Under the pieces are notes generated by a model. It did no database searches. It had not been told where the DNA came from and worked only from the letters and a program-made list of their open reading frames with translations. From Tubiluchus corallicola (Eukaryota > Priapulida > Priapulimorpha > Priapulimorphida > Tubiluchidae): a stretch of 62,000 nt of DNA. The stretch spans positions 140,001 to 202,000 of the forward strand of contig JAQGDQ010000188.1 in NCBI GenBank assembly GCA_030141605.1, in the 5' to 3' direction. Every line of letters begins with the position of its first letter. Positions within the stretch are counted from its first letter, which is position 1. Below, piece after piece: positions 26,460-38,300 of the stretch. The translations under genes and the position numbers were made by a program.

Positions 26460-27300
26460 TAAGTCGGACTTTCCGGCTTTCATGCAGCTTATAAGTGGTG
26501 GGTTTGGGGTTTAGAGGTTTTGATACCCCCCTAAAAATAAGCTAAATTTCAGTGGAGACAGACGATTTCAATGGAGGGGCTACGGCAGAAGGGGAAAACG
26601 GGATCCCCATATTATGCTAGATCAGCCCGTACAATTATTACATGAAAGTAGTCTTAAAATTGATGTCTATGTGATGTTACCTTGCTAAAACAGAGGCATG
26701 GGATTGGCAGTCTCTGCTAGAAACCACTAATTATGGAGTACGGTACCCTTATTAAACTAGAATAGCCCACAAAGTTATTAACTGGAATTGACCTTTAAAG
26801 TATTACAAATTATGTCAGCATGCTAAAATAAAATCCAGAAAACTGTCACCTGGCAAATCCTAATACCCTTCACCGGGTCTCCAAGGCCGACGAGTAGGCG
26901 AATACCCTCAAGCAAGCTACTGTGTGAAACTCAATAATTGTCAGGTAATTTTAGATTGCAGATCTATTGACAAGGGGTCATTAAAATGACTTTTTCTTCA
27001 CAACCACCAATGCAACATCTTCAGTGATCAATGCATCTTCGGAATCCAGTTGGTAATCCTTACAGACTGATGAACTGCTGTTTAGGACATGAAGTCTCAT
27101 GGACAAGACCAAGCTGAATGGTTCTCCTCTTCTACCATGTACCTTGCTCCTGCCACAAATGTTGTGTCTCTACACAGATAATGGTAACGTCCAATATTCA
27201 AAAGAACTTCTACATCAGAGGAGCATATGGAATTTATTTAGTTTCTTCTGGTCACTTGTTGGTATTTCAACATTGCAGTCTGAAGCATGATTAAGCATCA
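26460..27300. other. Unassigned, possibly repeat-derived intergenic DNA
   Basis: This stretch is less AT-rich than its surroundings. Two diverged copies of a block about 139 bases apart (near 26612 and 26751) share CTAGA-TAGCCC-ACAA-TTATTA-like spacing. No protein domain was recognised on either strand. Confidence 0.35.
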
Positions 27301-29537
27301 AAAATGTAACATAATTTCCTCGGTTTCATTAGGTATAATCACTAGAATGATGGTTATTATCACAAGAATGAGGCTATTTTCTTATGTAAAAGTCTACGAT
27401 AAACCATTCACGTCTGAAAATGCAAATATCTGCATGCATTTGAAAGGCTACTGGCATAATAAGGCATTTTTGGTTATCGTAGATATATCGCCACTGCTAG
27501 CTCTGCTGACAGGGACAGCCACATACAGCAGAACATGCCTATTAAGTAACTCCTTTGGTGCCACCTCCAAGTTAATTATTTCTGCGTCGACTGACTGTCT
27601 GAAGAAAAATGATGGCTGCTAGAAATTTCCAGGATGCAAAAAGTTTTGTTATTATCTTTCAACAATTGGTTCAACACTTTTTCAGCGCATAGAGCTAATG
27701 TAGCACAATGTAGGGGACACATTCTGATAATCCCCCTTCTGAAGGGATCATCCACTTAAATGGAATCGTTTGTCTATCACATGATCAACGGAGGACACTT
27801 GCACTTTATTTTAACCTTTGGCTTTTAAAGCAGGACTAGCTTATTATGGGGACGGTGCCATCACTCAGCACATTTGTAATATTAGTGAAATTACTGGCCT
27901 ATTTCCACGACTAGGTAGTAGCACTGTAAGTTCTTTGACTGCTGAACTTGCAACGTATGATTTTATCGGAGCTGTGGTTCTTTTATGTTTTTGTCACAAT
28001 TTTTGTATTTGTACTGATACCCCGAAATTAAACGGTGTATGATAATTAAATATGTAATTCCAGACCCACCGCTGATCAGCCGTCAAAAAGCCTGATCCTT
28101 TTAGCGCAACGTTAGACTGAGTTTCTAATCATCTCAAAAATTAGTTACCTTTCCAGTTTCTGTTTTACCCTTGGCTCTCCCGAACGTTGTATGCTCGATC
28201 GTGTGCCCCCAGAGTATTCGTAGAAAATCAGTGAATTCAGTACATCATTCAAAGATGTATCATCTTGCCAAGTTTGCGGTCGGGAGCTAGAAAATTGTGG
28301 TGCTGACAAGCCACTGGTGTAGCAGTACCGGTGTTTAGTTTTTTTTGCTGGATTACTGCTACGTTTACCTGTCTGAAGGCAGATTTCTGTTATTTTAGAA
28401 TTCTGCCTGCCCAATGTCTACAATAGATGATGATAGAAAATTGAAATACGATCAATCTCAGTTTTAGGTAATGTAATCACTTGTCGTACTTTCAATCCCA
28501 GCCATTCCCTGACTTTGTGTTTACGACTGCTTACGGCATTGGACAAACAATCAAACAGTAGAATGTTGAAAAGTAATCGATTCAATTGTTGACTCTTCCT
28601 CATTTCATAGGGGCCTTCTATGCCCTGCCTGATAGTAGCAAGACCCTTAAAAGTTACCTGGGAACGTGCATGAAAGGGAGAGGACTTTGCGGTTTCAGGA
28701 ATCCTAATTTATTAGCAATGGAGATTGTGAATGAATGTGGCTCAATAAGCGAACAGGTCCGAATGAAATTAAGGTCTGTATAATTAGGGTCTTGTTCGGA
28801 TATCACATTATCAGCAAATACTTTCACCAAAAATATGGTTTTATACTATTTGCTCCAAAAATAACAAGGAATAGGGTGTCTTACTTTGCCATAGCTCTAG
28901 ACACTGTCCATGTCATACCTGTTTAGGTGGTTGGTCATTCAAGTTTTTTAAAGAGCACCAAACGTTATTGCCAAACCACATTTTGCGGGACTATTGACAA
29001 AAAGGTCACATACATGCTTCAACAACACAAAAGGAGCAGTTTTCACAATAAAAAATTTTCTCATAAACACTGAAAACAAGAGTTCACAATACTGTAGTAG
29101 TAGTGTGACATGCAGTAGACTCTTGCAGCATCTATGCTTTAATGAACGAGTGTTAAAAAACCATAACAAAAATGCTTTGCGTCGATGTTCAGCAGCCATC
29201 AGTTTTCTTCAGACAGTCTGTCAGTTACTTAGCGATTAGTCTTTTTCGAATGCTACATAGCGATAATCATGTCATTGCAGAATTAAACCAAAAGAACTAT
29301 TTAATGAGCATGTTTTGCTGTATATGGCTGTCCCCGACAGCAGAACCAGCAGTGGCGATATATCTGCGATAACCACAGAATGCCTTATTATGCCAGTAGC
29401 CTTTCTAAATGCATGCAATTATTTACACTCTCAGATGTGAATGATCTAACTTTGACTCTCTTAATTAGTGAAATTAACTAAATAGCTTCATTCTAGTGAT
29501 TATACCTAACGAAATTAGGGTAATTACGTTACATTTC
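27301..29537. mobile_element. Decayed long inverted-repeat (foldback-like) element
   Basis: The left segment 27301-27650 and the reverse complement of 29161-29537 align at roughly 70-80% identity by eye. Shared runs include GGTATAATCACTAGAATGA, GGCTACTGGCATAATAAGGC, GATATATCGCCACTGCT and GACTGTCTGAAGAAAA. The arms differ by indels, including about 35 bases. The 1.5-kb spacer has only short open frames without recognisable domains. Clear terminal motifs and target duplications could not be found, so the superfamily is unknown and the edges are approximate. Confidence 0.65.
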
Positions 29538-30077
29538 TGGTTTATTATCCTTTTTTAATAATTACTGACTAACATGTGGCACCTGTTGAAGTGGACCGTC
29601 ATGAATGCTGCAGACAGAAAAATTTTTACTGCTGCAATCTGCCAGTCATGTTGGCAGAAATAAAAATCTTAAACAGCAAAAACTGCTCTTGAAGTGTAGC
29701 AAAATGAATATGAATTGTGATCTATTAGATATAGAAATAGATTTTTATTATGAATATGTAATTTTGTGTTCATTATCAAATTTACTACCAAATATGTAAA
29801 ATTTGTATTGGTTAGCAACTATTTCAGTTGATAAAAATGGTGTTATTCTCAGTACTGTAAGGGAATTTTGTCAGATTAGCTTGTGTAGGTAAGCATTGAA
29901 TAAGTAGAAATATCAGCATCAAAATGAGAATTGGAAAAAATTCTTCTTACTTTTCTGGATTTCAGTTTCTGGGTTTTATTACCCCAGTTAGCACTATAAA
30001 TCGATGCAAATGGATTAGCTAGAATGTAATTGAGATTTGTTCCATAACATTTTGGACAAATGAGAGAAAAGTAATAT

Positions 30078-30120
30078 ATGTGTGTGCGTGCGTGTGTGTG
30101 TGTGTGTGTGTGTCTGTGTG
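30078..30120. repeat. (GT)n microsatellite
   Basis: Imperfect GT dinucleotide run directly adjoining the 5' edge of the dispersed repeat copy that starts near 30117. Confidence 0.95.
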
Positions 30121-30624
30121 CTTGCAAAGCAAAATCGTCCGTAAGTCGGCAGTTAAGCTTTTCTAGTTATTCACATATCCTGAATCTCTATTTCATGAGG
30201 ATCATTTTGATACCAAGCTCATTACTCTATGTTGTTTCTAAGCTGAGATAATCCAGTTTCAAGCTGAGTTGCACGCTACTCACTTCCTGACGAAGATCTG
30301 GGCTTGGCAACAGAAAAAACAGGAAGCAAAATGACTGCTTCCATGAGTTACCATCGGAGTTTGAAAATACAAGTTTTTTTACAATTACATTATTAGTTTC
30401 TAGCCAGAAATGTGGATACGGGGTGTAAAATTAGATTTTTAGTACTTTTTTAACATTTTCTTGATAATTTGATGCTAGAATATAAAAGTCCAATATATTT
30501 AGCCTTTGTTTTCATAAAAAAAAATCTTGGTGCTTTCTACTTTGAAGCATCATAACGTAGCTTTAACTATGCCTACTTATGGACAGTTTTGGTTGCAAGC
30601 ACACATTTGACAACATTTGACATT
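30117..30624. repeat. Dispersed repeat, copy A
   Basis: About 508 bases that recur at 34661-35166 in the same orientation with high similarity. Shared stretches include GCTTTTCTAGTTATTCACAT, GAAGATCTGGGCTTGGCAAC and GCACACATTTGACAACATTT. A partial third copy lies at 30790-31020. No coding capacity or tRNA-like promoter was seen, so the class is unknown. Confidence 0.85.
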
Positions 30625-30789
30625 TACAAGTTGAGATGCACTGAAAAACCTAATCTCAAGAAAAACGCTGTTAAAGTCAGCCATTGTTTTTATTGTGTCA
30701 TTACAAAACACTTAGCAACCGTACGAAAGTGTGGTTGCTTTGGATTCTACAAGAGCAACTTGAAATCACATTTAAATCCAGTAGATGGT

Positions 30790-31020
30790 TCTTCCTGACG
30801 AAGATCTGGTCTTGTCAACAGAAAAAACCCGAAGCAAAATGGCCGCTACAACGAGCTACAATCGGAGTTAGAAAATACAAGTTTTTTTTAGCTACAATTG
30901 CAGTACTTGTTTCTAAACAGAACAGTTGGTAACGAGTTATAAAATTATATTTTTAGTACTTTTGGACATTTCCTGATAACTTGATGCTAGAATGTAAAAG
31001 TCCAATGTATTTAGCATTTA
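30790..31020. repeat. Dispersed repeat, partial copy C
   Basis: The start (CTTCCTGACGAAGATCTGG) and end (near CCAATGTATTTAGCATTTAAG) match the middle part of copies A and B, in the same orientation but more diverged. It lies about 170 bases after copy A and just upstream of COQ4. Confidence 0.75.
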
Positions 31021-31246
31021 AGAACAATATATTTAGTCTAAACTTGCTTATGAGATGTTAAGGACTGCAAGCTGTAATGACGTAAGATCAAGCATGTTGA
31101 AGCTTGCTAAAAATCTAGCTAGTGGAAACAGGGATTATTTAGTTATGATTGGGACTTGTTTATTACAACATGTATGACTTGGACATGTAACTCAATCAAA
31201 TGCTCAAGTAACAACAAATTAAAGTAGTCTACGTTTTCATTTTTAC

Positions 31247-31259
31247 AGATTTTAGCAAA
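31247..31259 (+). promoter_or_regulatory. Splice acceptor just upstream of the COQ4 start codon
   Basis: TTTTCATTTTTACAG ends at 31248, leaving 11 bases (31249-31259) before the ATG. This looks like a real acceptor with a pyrimidine tract, so the mature 5' UTR probably comes from an upstream noncoding exon or from spliced-leader trans-splicing. The sequence cannot distinguish these. Confidence 0.5.
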
Positions 31260-32042
31260 ATGAAGCGACTGTACCCAAGTGCAATTAACCGATACATCAG
31301 ATGGTCTTACGGATACAATATCAGATTTCTCTCTTACAGCACTTCATCTGCTAGCCCACCTTTGTATGAGCATCACATAGTTACAACACCTTTGCAAAAA
31401 ATGTTGTTAACTGCTGGGTCAGGTATCATGTCACTGTTTGCTCCTTGGAGAGGTGATATGATTGCAACATTTGGAGAAACAAGTGGAGAGTTTGCTTTGA
31501 AAAAGATGCACAATCGTATGATGGAGGATGCAACAGGAAGACAAATCATTTCCGAGCAACCAAGAATCAGTACTAAAACATTAGGCTTAGAATATTTATC
31601 TAGTTTACCAGCAGGAACTTTTGGGCATGAGTATTCCACCAACTTTCTAAAAAAGTACAAATTAAGTCCTGATGATAGGCCACCAGTGCAGTTTATCGAT
31701 GATATACAGTTATGGTACATAATGACAAGGTATCGAGAAGTTCATGATCTCATGCATACTGTTCTTGGCATGCCTATTAATATGCTTGGTGAAGTAACAG
31801 TAAAATGGATAGAAGGCATACAAACTGGGTTGCCAATGTGTGTTTTGGGTGGAATATTTTCTCCTGTACGATTTGGTCCAAAATACAGTAGACTGTACCG
31901 TGATGTGTATCTACCATGGGCTCTTAGAGTGGGACACAATGCAAAATTTTACATGAATGTGTACTTTGAGCAAGAATTTGAAAAACCATTGGAACAGCTG
32001 AGATTTGAATTAGGAATTGAAGAACCACCCAAACACATGTAA
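31260..32042 (+). CDS. COQ4: Ubiquinone biosynthesis protein COQ4, mitochondrial
   Basis: A single 260-codon open frame, close to human COQ4 (265 residues). COQ4 is a matrix-side peripheral inner-membrane protein that organises the coenzyme Q biosynthetic complex and is needed for a decarboxylation/hydroxylation step on the ring. The family's zinc motif HDxxH-x11-E is intact: H162, D163, H166 and E178 (HDLMH ... LGE). The N-terminus (MKRLYPSAINRYIRWSYGYN) is basic with few acidic residues, as expected of a mitochondrial targeting peptide. The C-terminal half (FGPKYSRLYRDVYLPWALR) is family-typical. The coding region has no intron although the neighbouring genes are split into many exons. It ends 341 bases from the stop codon of TAF6, which is transcribed toward it. 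Confidence 0.97.
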   Translation: MKRLYPSAINRYIRWSYGYNIRFLSYSTSSASPPLYEHHIVTTPLQKMLLTAGSGIMSLFAPWRGDMIATFGETSGEFALKKMHNRMMEDATGRQIISEQPRISTKTLGLEYLSSLPAGTFGHEYSTNFLKKYKLSPDDRPPVQFIDDIQLWYIMTRYREVHDLMHTVLGMPINMLGEVTVKWIEGIQTGLPMCVLGGIFSPVRFGPKYSRLYRDVYLPWALRVGHNAKFYMNVYFEQEFEKPLEQLRFELGIEEPPKHM

Positions 32043-32383
32043 CATATTTATACTATGATAACTATTTATGTGTATAGTGGCATAGTGTGATAATTATGTG
32101 GTAATATAAAATAACAACAGTGATATAATCTTATAATTTATTATGCACACAGACATCTTAAGCTTTGTAGACTAAAGTTGCAGTTCATAGATCATAGAAT
32201 TACATTAAGAACGTCGACAAAAAAGTTATTTTTTAAATTTTTATATCTTGCTGGCTTCCGACTCTTAGGCAGGCTTCACGTTAGCTTTGCTGTATTTAAC
32301 GTGGAAAGGTAGACCTTTTCCAGTACATGATCATAGTCTTTTTCAATGAGTTTCAACTGCACCACTGATATTATGTTCACAAA
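32043..32383. other. Convergent 3' ends of COQ4 and TAF6
   Basis: This short intergenic stretch must hold both 3' UTRs. No canonical AATAAA is seen for COQ4 on the plus strand, only variants such as AATATA and TATAAA near 32103-32110. Confidence 0.6.
32137..32142 (-). terminator. Candidate TAF6 poly(A) signal AATAAA
   Basis: TTTATT on the plus strand, so AATAAA on the minus strand, about 245 bases after the TAF6 stop codon. If used, the TAF6 and COQ4 transcripts would overlap or nearly touch at their 3' ends. Confidence 0.45.
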
Positions 32384-35300
32384 TCAAGAAAACTCATTTT
32401 CTTGCTTTAATTCAACTTTTGTAGTAGTACCAATAGATGACCTACTGTATGTCACCAGGTTTTCTGTTTTTATAAAAGGATTTTCCGTTGCAGTTGTCAT
32501 GACCTGGTTATTGCTAGTTGTTGTGCTGATCTTATTGGCAGCAGATTCTGTTGAGGTTTGGTTAGCACTTGGTACAGAAACCACCACAATTGTCTGTCCG
32601 CTTGAGGTCGGACTTTGTGCATTGCTAGCGACCACTGGCTGAGATGTTACAACTTTCAATGTCTGTATCTGTAATGAAACAAGTTTGTAAAAAGTTAGTA
32701 AAAGAAATTGTCTTTGCACAAAAGTAATATACTAGGTTTAGTGAGTACAATGAAGATACAGGTTGTATCTGTACAATTGACATCTAACATAATGTCAATC
32801 ATTTTCGTTGACTGCCCAATCAGCATGCAAGTTATTTCCCACACCCCTGCAGCAGGTACGTTCAGAACATTTAGCTACAGTTCGACTAACACAGTTATGA
32901 AAAATGCTCAACTTTTCATTAGTTAGCAGGAGAAATATTAGCCTGGTTCTAGATTTTATTATTGTCAATGGAAATTGCAAGTGAATTGGTGGAAATATAT
33001 AGTCTAGTTTCGTTTATAGGAAGAAATGCACAACGCTTACGTCTATGAGTTGCTGATTAAGCAATTTTGCAATCAAGAAAATACACACAGTTCGTGTAGT
33101 TTATGGCTTTGCAAGAGTTAGATAAAAACAACTATTTGATTAACTTTAAAAAAGGACAAAACAAAATTTTCTTTTCTGGCCAGTTTTTATAAACCTCAAT
33201 GAGATCTTTACAGTCAAAATTAATTCAAATGTGGTCAAAACGTATAATATGCATCAATGTAATATTAGGTAATTATACGCTATTTTTCTGGTTATAATTA
33301 TGGTTAAAAGCTGCCATTGGGACTTATGTAACTCGCGCATTCAATATAAGAGTCGTCTATGGAATGGAACAATAAAATTTATTCCATTTTCGTAGCCTAA
33401 CAAACGGAAAAATACAAAAACTTAATAAATCTTGTAGACGACCACATGATCAATTAATATAGAAAAATACATCGCAGGCTTGATGTTCGTATGTTTAAAG
33501 GCAAGAGAGACTTAATATTTTTCTTGCTCATTTATTGTAAAGCACGGCTAACTGCCTTGCCTTAGTTTCTTTATTATATTTTTATGTCTCTGCATTTTGT
33601 AGTGCTTTGAAACTTTGTCTCTACATTCTGTTTAAATTGAAAAGTCATTTTTTGCCGAATGCTGCTGAGTGTGCTTACGTTGCAGAGGGAGCGGAGCGAT
33701 AGACCAATATGTTTGATGTCAATTAATGCACTGTTTTTTGACAATTAGTTAAGGTTCAATATTATTTGATAATTAATTGATTAATTGTAAATTCCAATAA
33801 GACAAGTTATCCTAAACTAAATTTGCTTTACAATGATTAGCCCAATTTTCACATTCTAGTCATTCTCATTAAAAAGTATCATTTACCACACGATACAAAA
33901 AACTCGAGTGTTTTGGCATTGGGCTATAGTTGAATTGCTAACTCTGAATTGAACTGGATCTAAAAATGTAAGACTGATGTCAGCAAGTGGTAAGTAGATC
34001 TGCATAAATGTAAAACTAACCTGTGGACTAGTATTCGAAGCAGCAATTTGTCTGGCTGGAGAAGCCTGTACGATAACAAACTTTTGTCCAGGCGATGAAC
34101 TACCTACTGACGCTTTCTGTACCATTGTAGGAAATCTATTCTGCAACATTGGTGATCTGACTGCACCTGGGGTCATATACGTAACTCGGCCCTAAAGACA
34201 GCAAAGCAAGTAAATTAACACAAATGAAAACTTATCCAAAGAATATGTCATGTAACTATAGTGTAGCTCCATCTTCAATACTTACGGGAGTTAAAGCTTG
34301 CTGCACTCCAGGCTGTGTAGCACTAGATGGGGGTGCAACACGGAGTTTGACTACGTGTGCATGTAATGTCTGACCCAAGTATCCAAATTCTGTTTTATAC
34401 TCGTCAACATTGTCAGGCGGCTGTCTTGTGCTCTTCAGTGCAGCTCCAACAACTTTCTACAAAATTCAGAAAAAACACCAGAATAAATGAAGTTTATCCA
34501 CTAAGAAATTCCGGTTCAGCAGCTTCTTACGTAATTAGTAACTACAGTATTGGAAAAGTATCCACTATAAATGAGGGGGTATTTTAATAATTTTCTTTGT
34601 TTATAGCCACTCGAGGCATGATCTGCAAAACAGATTTATGCCTTTGACAAATATCATTTATGTGCTTGCATAGCAATATCTTCCATAAGTCGGCAATTAA
34701 GCTTTTCTAGTTATTCACATATCCTGAATCTCCATTTCATGGATTATTTTGATACCAACCTAATCGCTCTATGTTATTTCTAAGCTGAGATAATCCACTT
34801 TGAAGCTGAGGTGCAAGCCACTCACTTCCTGATGAAGATCTGGGCTTGGCAACAGAAAAAACAGGAAGCAAAATGACTGCTTCCATGAGTTAGCATCGGA
34901 GTTTAAAAATTACTAGTTTCTAGCCAGAAATGTGGATACGGGGTTATAAAATTAGATTTTTAGTACTTTTTTAACACTTTCTTCATAATTTGATGCTAGA
35001 ATATAAAAGTTCAATATACTTAGCATTTGTTTTCATAAAAAATAAAAAATGGACATTTGACCAAAATTTTGGTGCTTTCTACTTTGAAGCGTCATAACGT
35101 AGCTTTAACTATGCCTACTTATGGACAGTTTTGGTTGCAAGCACACATTTGACAACATTTGACTTTTACCAATATCTACAATTGGCGAATATAGTAGCTA
35201 AAATTAAAATAGTGTTAGTCTAACTAACACAAAGTTTGCTGGTTCATTACATCCTCAGTGTTATATGTATTATGATCACTATTAACTTTGTCCTAATTTT

Positions 35301-38300
35301 TAACATTTGTTGTAATACAATGTTTGCTGCCTGGTAATAGTGTATGTTGCCTTTCAAAAACGATCTGCCAATTTTTCAATAATTTACCAAGATAATTCGT
35401 TTAACTTGCTCAGAAGCAATTCTGTCCATATTGCTGAGTACTGGACCTTCCACACAGACTCGCAGTCTTTCACCCAAAAACTTTACCCGAGGAAACACAA
35501 ACGTCCGAACAACCTAAAAAATATTTGTTGATAATACAATATTCACCTGACCATTTGACTAAAATGCTGTACCACAGCAGAATGATAAATACGTGATAAA
35601 ACACACATAGTGACCTAGTTTAAATGAATAATTACATTGTCCAGATAGGGATCATTTCATAATTTATAAGATCCATTATTAGCAAGTGCCAAGTGGTTGC
35701 CCCTAATTGATTCTACAACTAAAAATGAATGCTACATCTGTTACAAACATCTTTACAGGTAGATAAATCAGCAAAGTCATCCCACACCAAAGACAACAGC
35801 ACTCTATTTGAACATTCAAGGCTTTACCTACTTGCAATAGACACAAACTGAAAAGAACTGTACAAGGTACACTACTTTTGTTAAATTTTCATAAAAATTC
35901 ACATAAGAACTTATGCTATTCATTTTGTGAGGGTGATCTTAGTTATTGTTTGTTTAGCACATTTGGAAACAAAAAGTTTTATTTGAAAATGGATTTCACC
36001 TTAAGTGGTGACTGTCAGTCATGATATAATTAACATCAATGTTGGAAACGTGGCTCTTTTACTTAATCATAAAACTGCACCAGAGATGCTGTTGTAGCTC
36101 CTAATGATCTCTACTGTATTTAAATGTGCATTAACAGCAAAAAATAATAACAGGTACAAAAACAAAAATCAGCTAAAATATTGTGATAAACCTTGCTTTT
36201 AAAACAACCACTGCATTTAAATGTTTTCAAATGACAGATTCTTTAATTGTAAAAGAAAGCCACTTACACAAAGAAAAGTTGAACGTAAATACCAAGCTAT
36301 TGTGTGCTTAAACATGAAATTACAAGTTTATGTATAAGAAACAAACACAGAATTCGTTTATGATTTCATGTTTTCCTGCCGCAAATGCAGAATCTATGAG
36401 GTATACTTTAATTATACATATACGAGTGCACAATGAATATGACACAAAAAATGATCTCATCTTTTACTTGACAAGTGAATGCCAGTAATTTATTATTATG
36501 CCATTCAATTCATGAATTTTTAAAAAAAAAAAAAAACCACTTACCTCATGCCCCAGTTCACCGAGTCCTGATATTGCCCCATAATATGTTGCTAGTGGAG
36601 ATTTATCATTCTGCAAGCATCTAGTTAACATTCTGGTAACTCGAGTCTGAATGTTGTTGGTATTTGAACTAAAATTCCTAAAGGTTCCAAAGATAATGTG
36701 CACATCACATAGCAAATGTAGAAAACTAAATTTTTATTTTACTCCAAAAACAAAATGCCAAGCAATTTGGAATGGGTGCCAAACAACTTGATGAATGTTA
36801 CTTTTCATTACTCACTAATCTGCACTTACTTGTGTATGAATAAAGGTGTTTTTTTATATCAACAAATTAAAGTAATCGGCTAATTTAAATGCTTATGAAT
36901 TCCTACTTGCAAAGCTGATTCATCAATCTCGCAGCGAAATCTCTCAAGGCCCAGTGATTGTCCACATCAGGTCTCATACACAGTTGCCGACTTACAATAC
37001 ATGTGCACACTGCAGGTACTAATTCATGGAGCTAAAGAAACGAAAATGTAAACAGTAAAAAATACGAGCGTTTTGTTATACTGTACAAAAGCACCACACA
37101 GCAAGTGCACATTGTTTTGGTAAAAATATAGAAAATAACAATTGCTGGCCAATTCTGACAAACATCAAAGTCATGCATAATGAATAGATATTAATAGCAG
37201 TAACTATCACAGTAAGCTATGTAGTGACTTGGCAGTACAAGTAAACAGCAATAGCTTTTTGACATAGTTAAATAACGTATTTCAAGGTAAATAACGAATC
37301 ACGTGCAGACTAATGTGAGCTATTCTGGAGTGATTAAAATTGGGTTCGTCAAGAGATTTATCAATTTTTCACTTTAATTTGCATCTTGAGCAAAAAATAT
37401 TAACGCATAAATTTTATCCCAGGCTCATTAATGATGAGTATTTGTCTTTCAGCAATTATTGTATATCAGTAACAGTGACAAAACTAAATCAATTCTTTGT
37501 CAATTACAAGAAACTTACATATTTCTCAAGATACAAAGTAGAATTGTCCATAATGGATTTTACCATTCTCATAAGATATATCAGTAGTGCTAAATTATTC
37601 TGAACAACATTGACTTTCACCTGAAATAAAAATTATCAACAATTAATTCACTATAAAAAAACTAAATCAATTAATTCTACAACAGCAACAAATGCCAGAA
37701 CAGAAACTTAACAAAACTAGCATGTAAATGACAAAATGAATGTGAAACTAAAAATATCATCATTCAGAAAGAAAATTGTTTTCATCAATTTAAACTACAT
37801 TTAACTAGCGTACAACAGCCTCATAGTATTCCTAGGTTAAAACTTTGTAATTAACAAACCCCTTCACATATGAAAGTACTCAATCTTGGCAGCATCTGGT
37901 ACAAACCAGGATCAGAAGCCAAACTCTGCAAAGCTTCCTGAAAATATGCAGTTTAACAAATAAGTGTTTTCCAAAGGAAAAAAGAAAACAAATAAGAGTA
38001 CAATTGAATACCTTGAAGAAAATGCAAATGTAAATGATTTGAAATTGTGAAAATATGTAAAGCACCAAATCATAACTTAGTTAAGTACTATTTTCACTTA
38101 TGTTACTTAATACCATGATGTACAAGCAACAGTTGTTTGCCGTTACTTACAGCTCTGCGTGATTCGTCGCTACCAACACACGCCTCTGTGATCTCTTTAT
38201 AGTACAACTGCTGCTCAACGGAGAGCTCATTAATTTCCAGATCTTTTAATTTCACCAGTTCTGGTTGTTTAGCAGCAAGGGAATTCTTTTCTTTAATAGG

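Noticed and set aside
31373-31939. Minus-strand frames of 115 and 65 codons
   Set aside because: They are antisense shadows of COQ4, which is fully supported on the plus strand.
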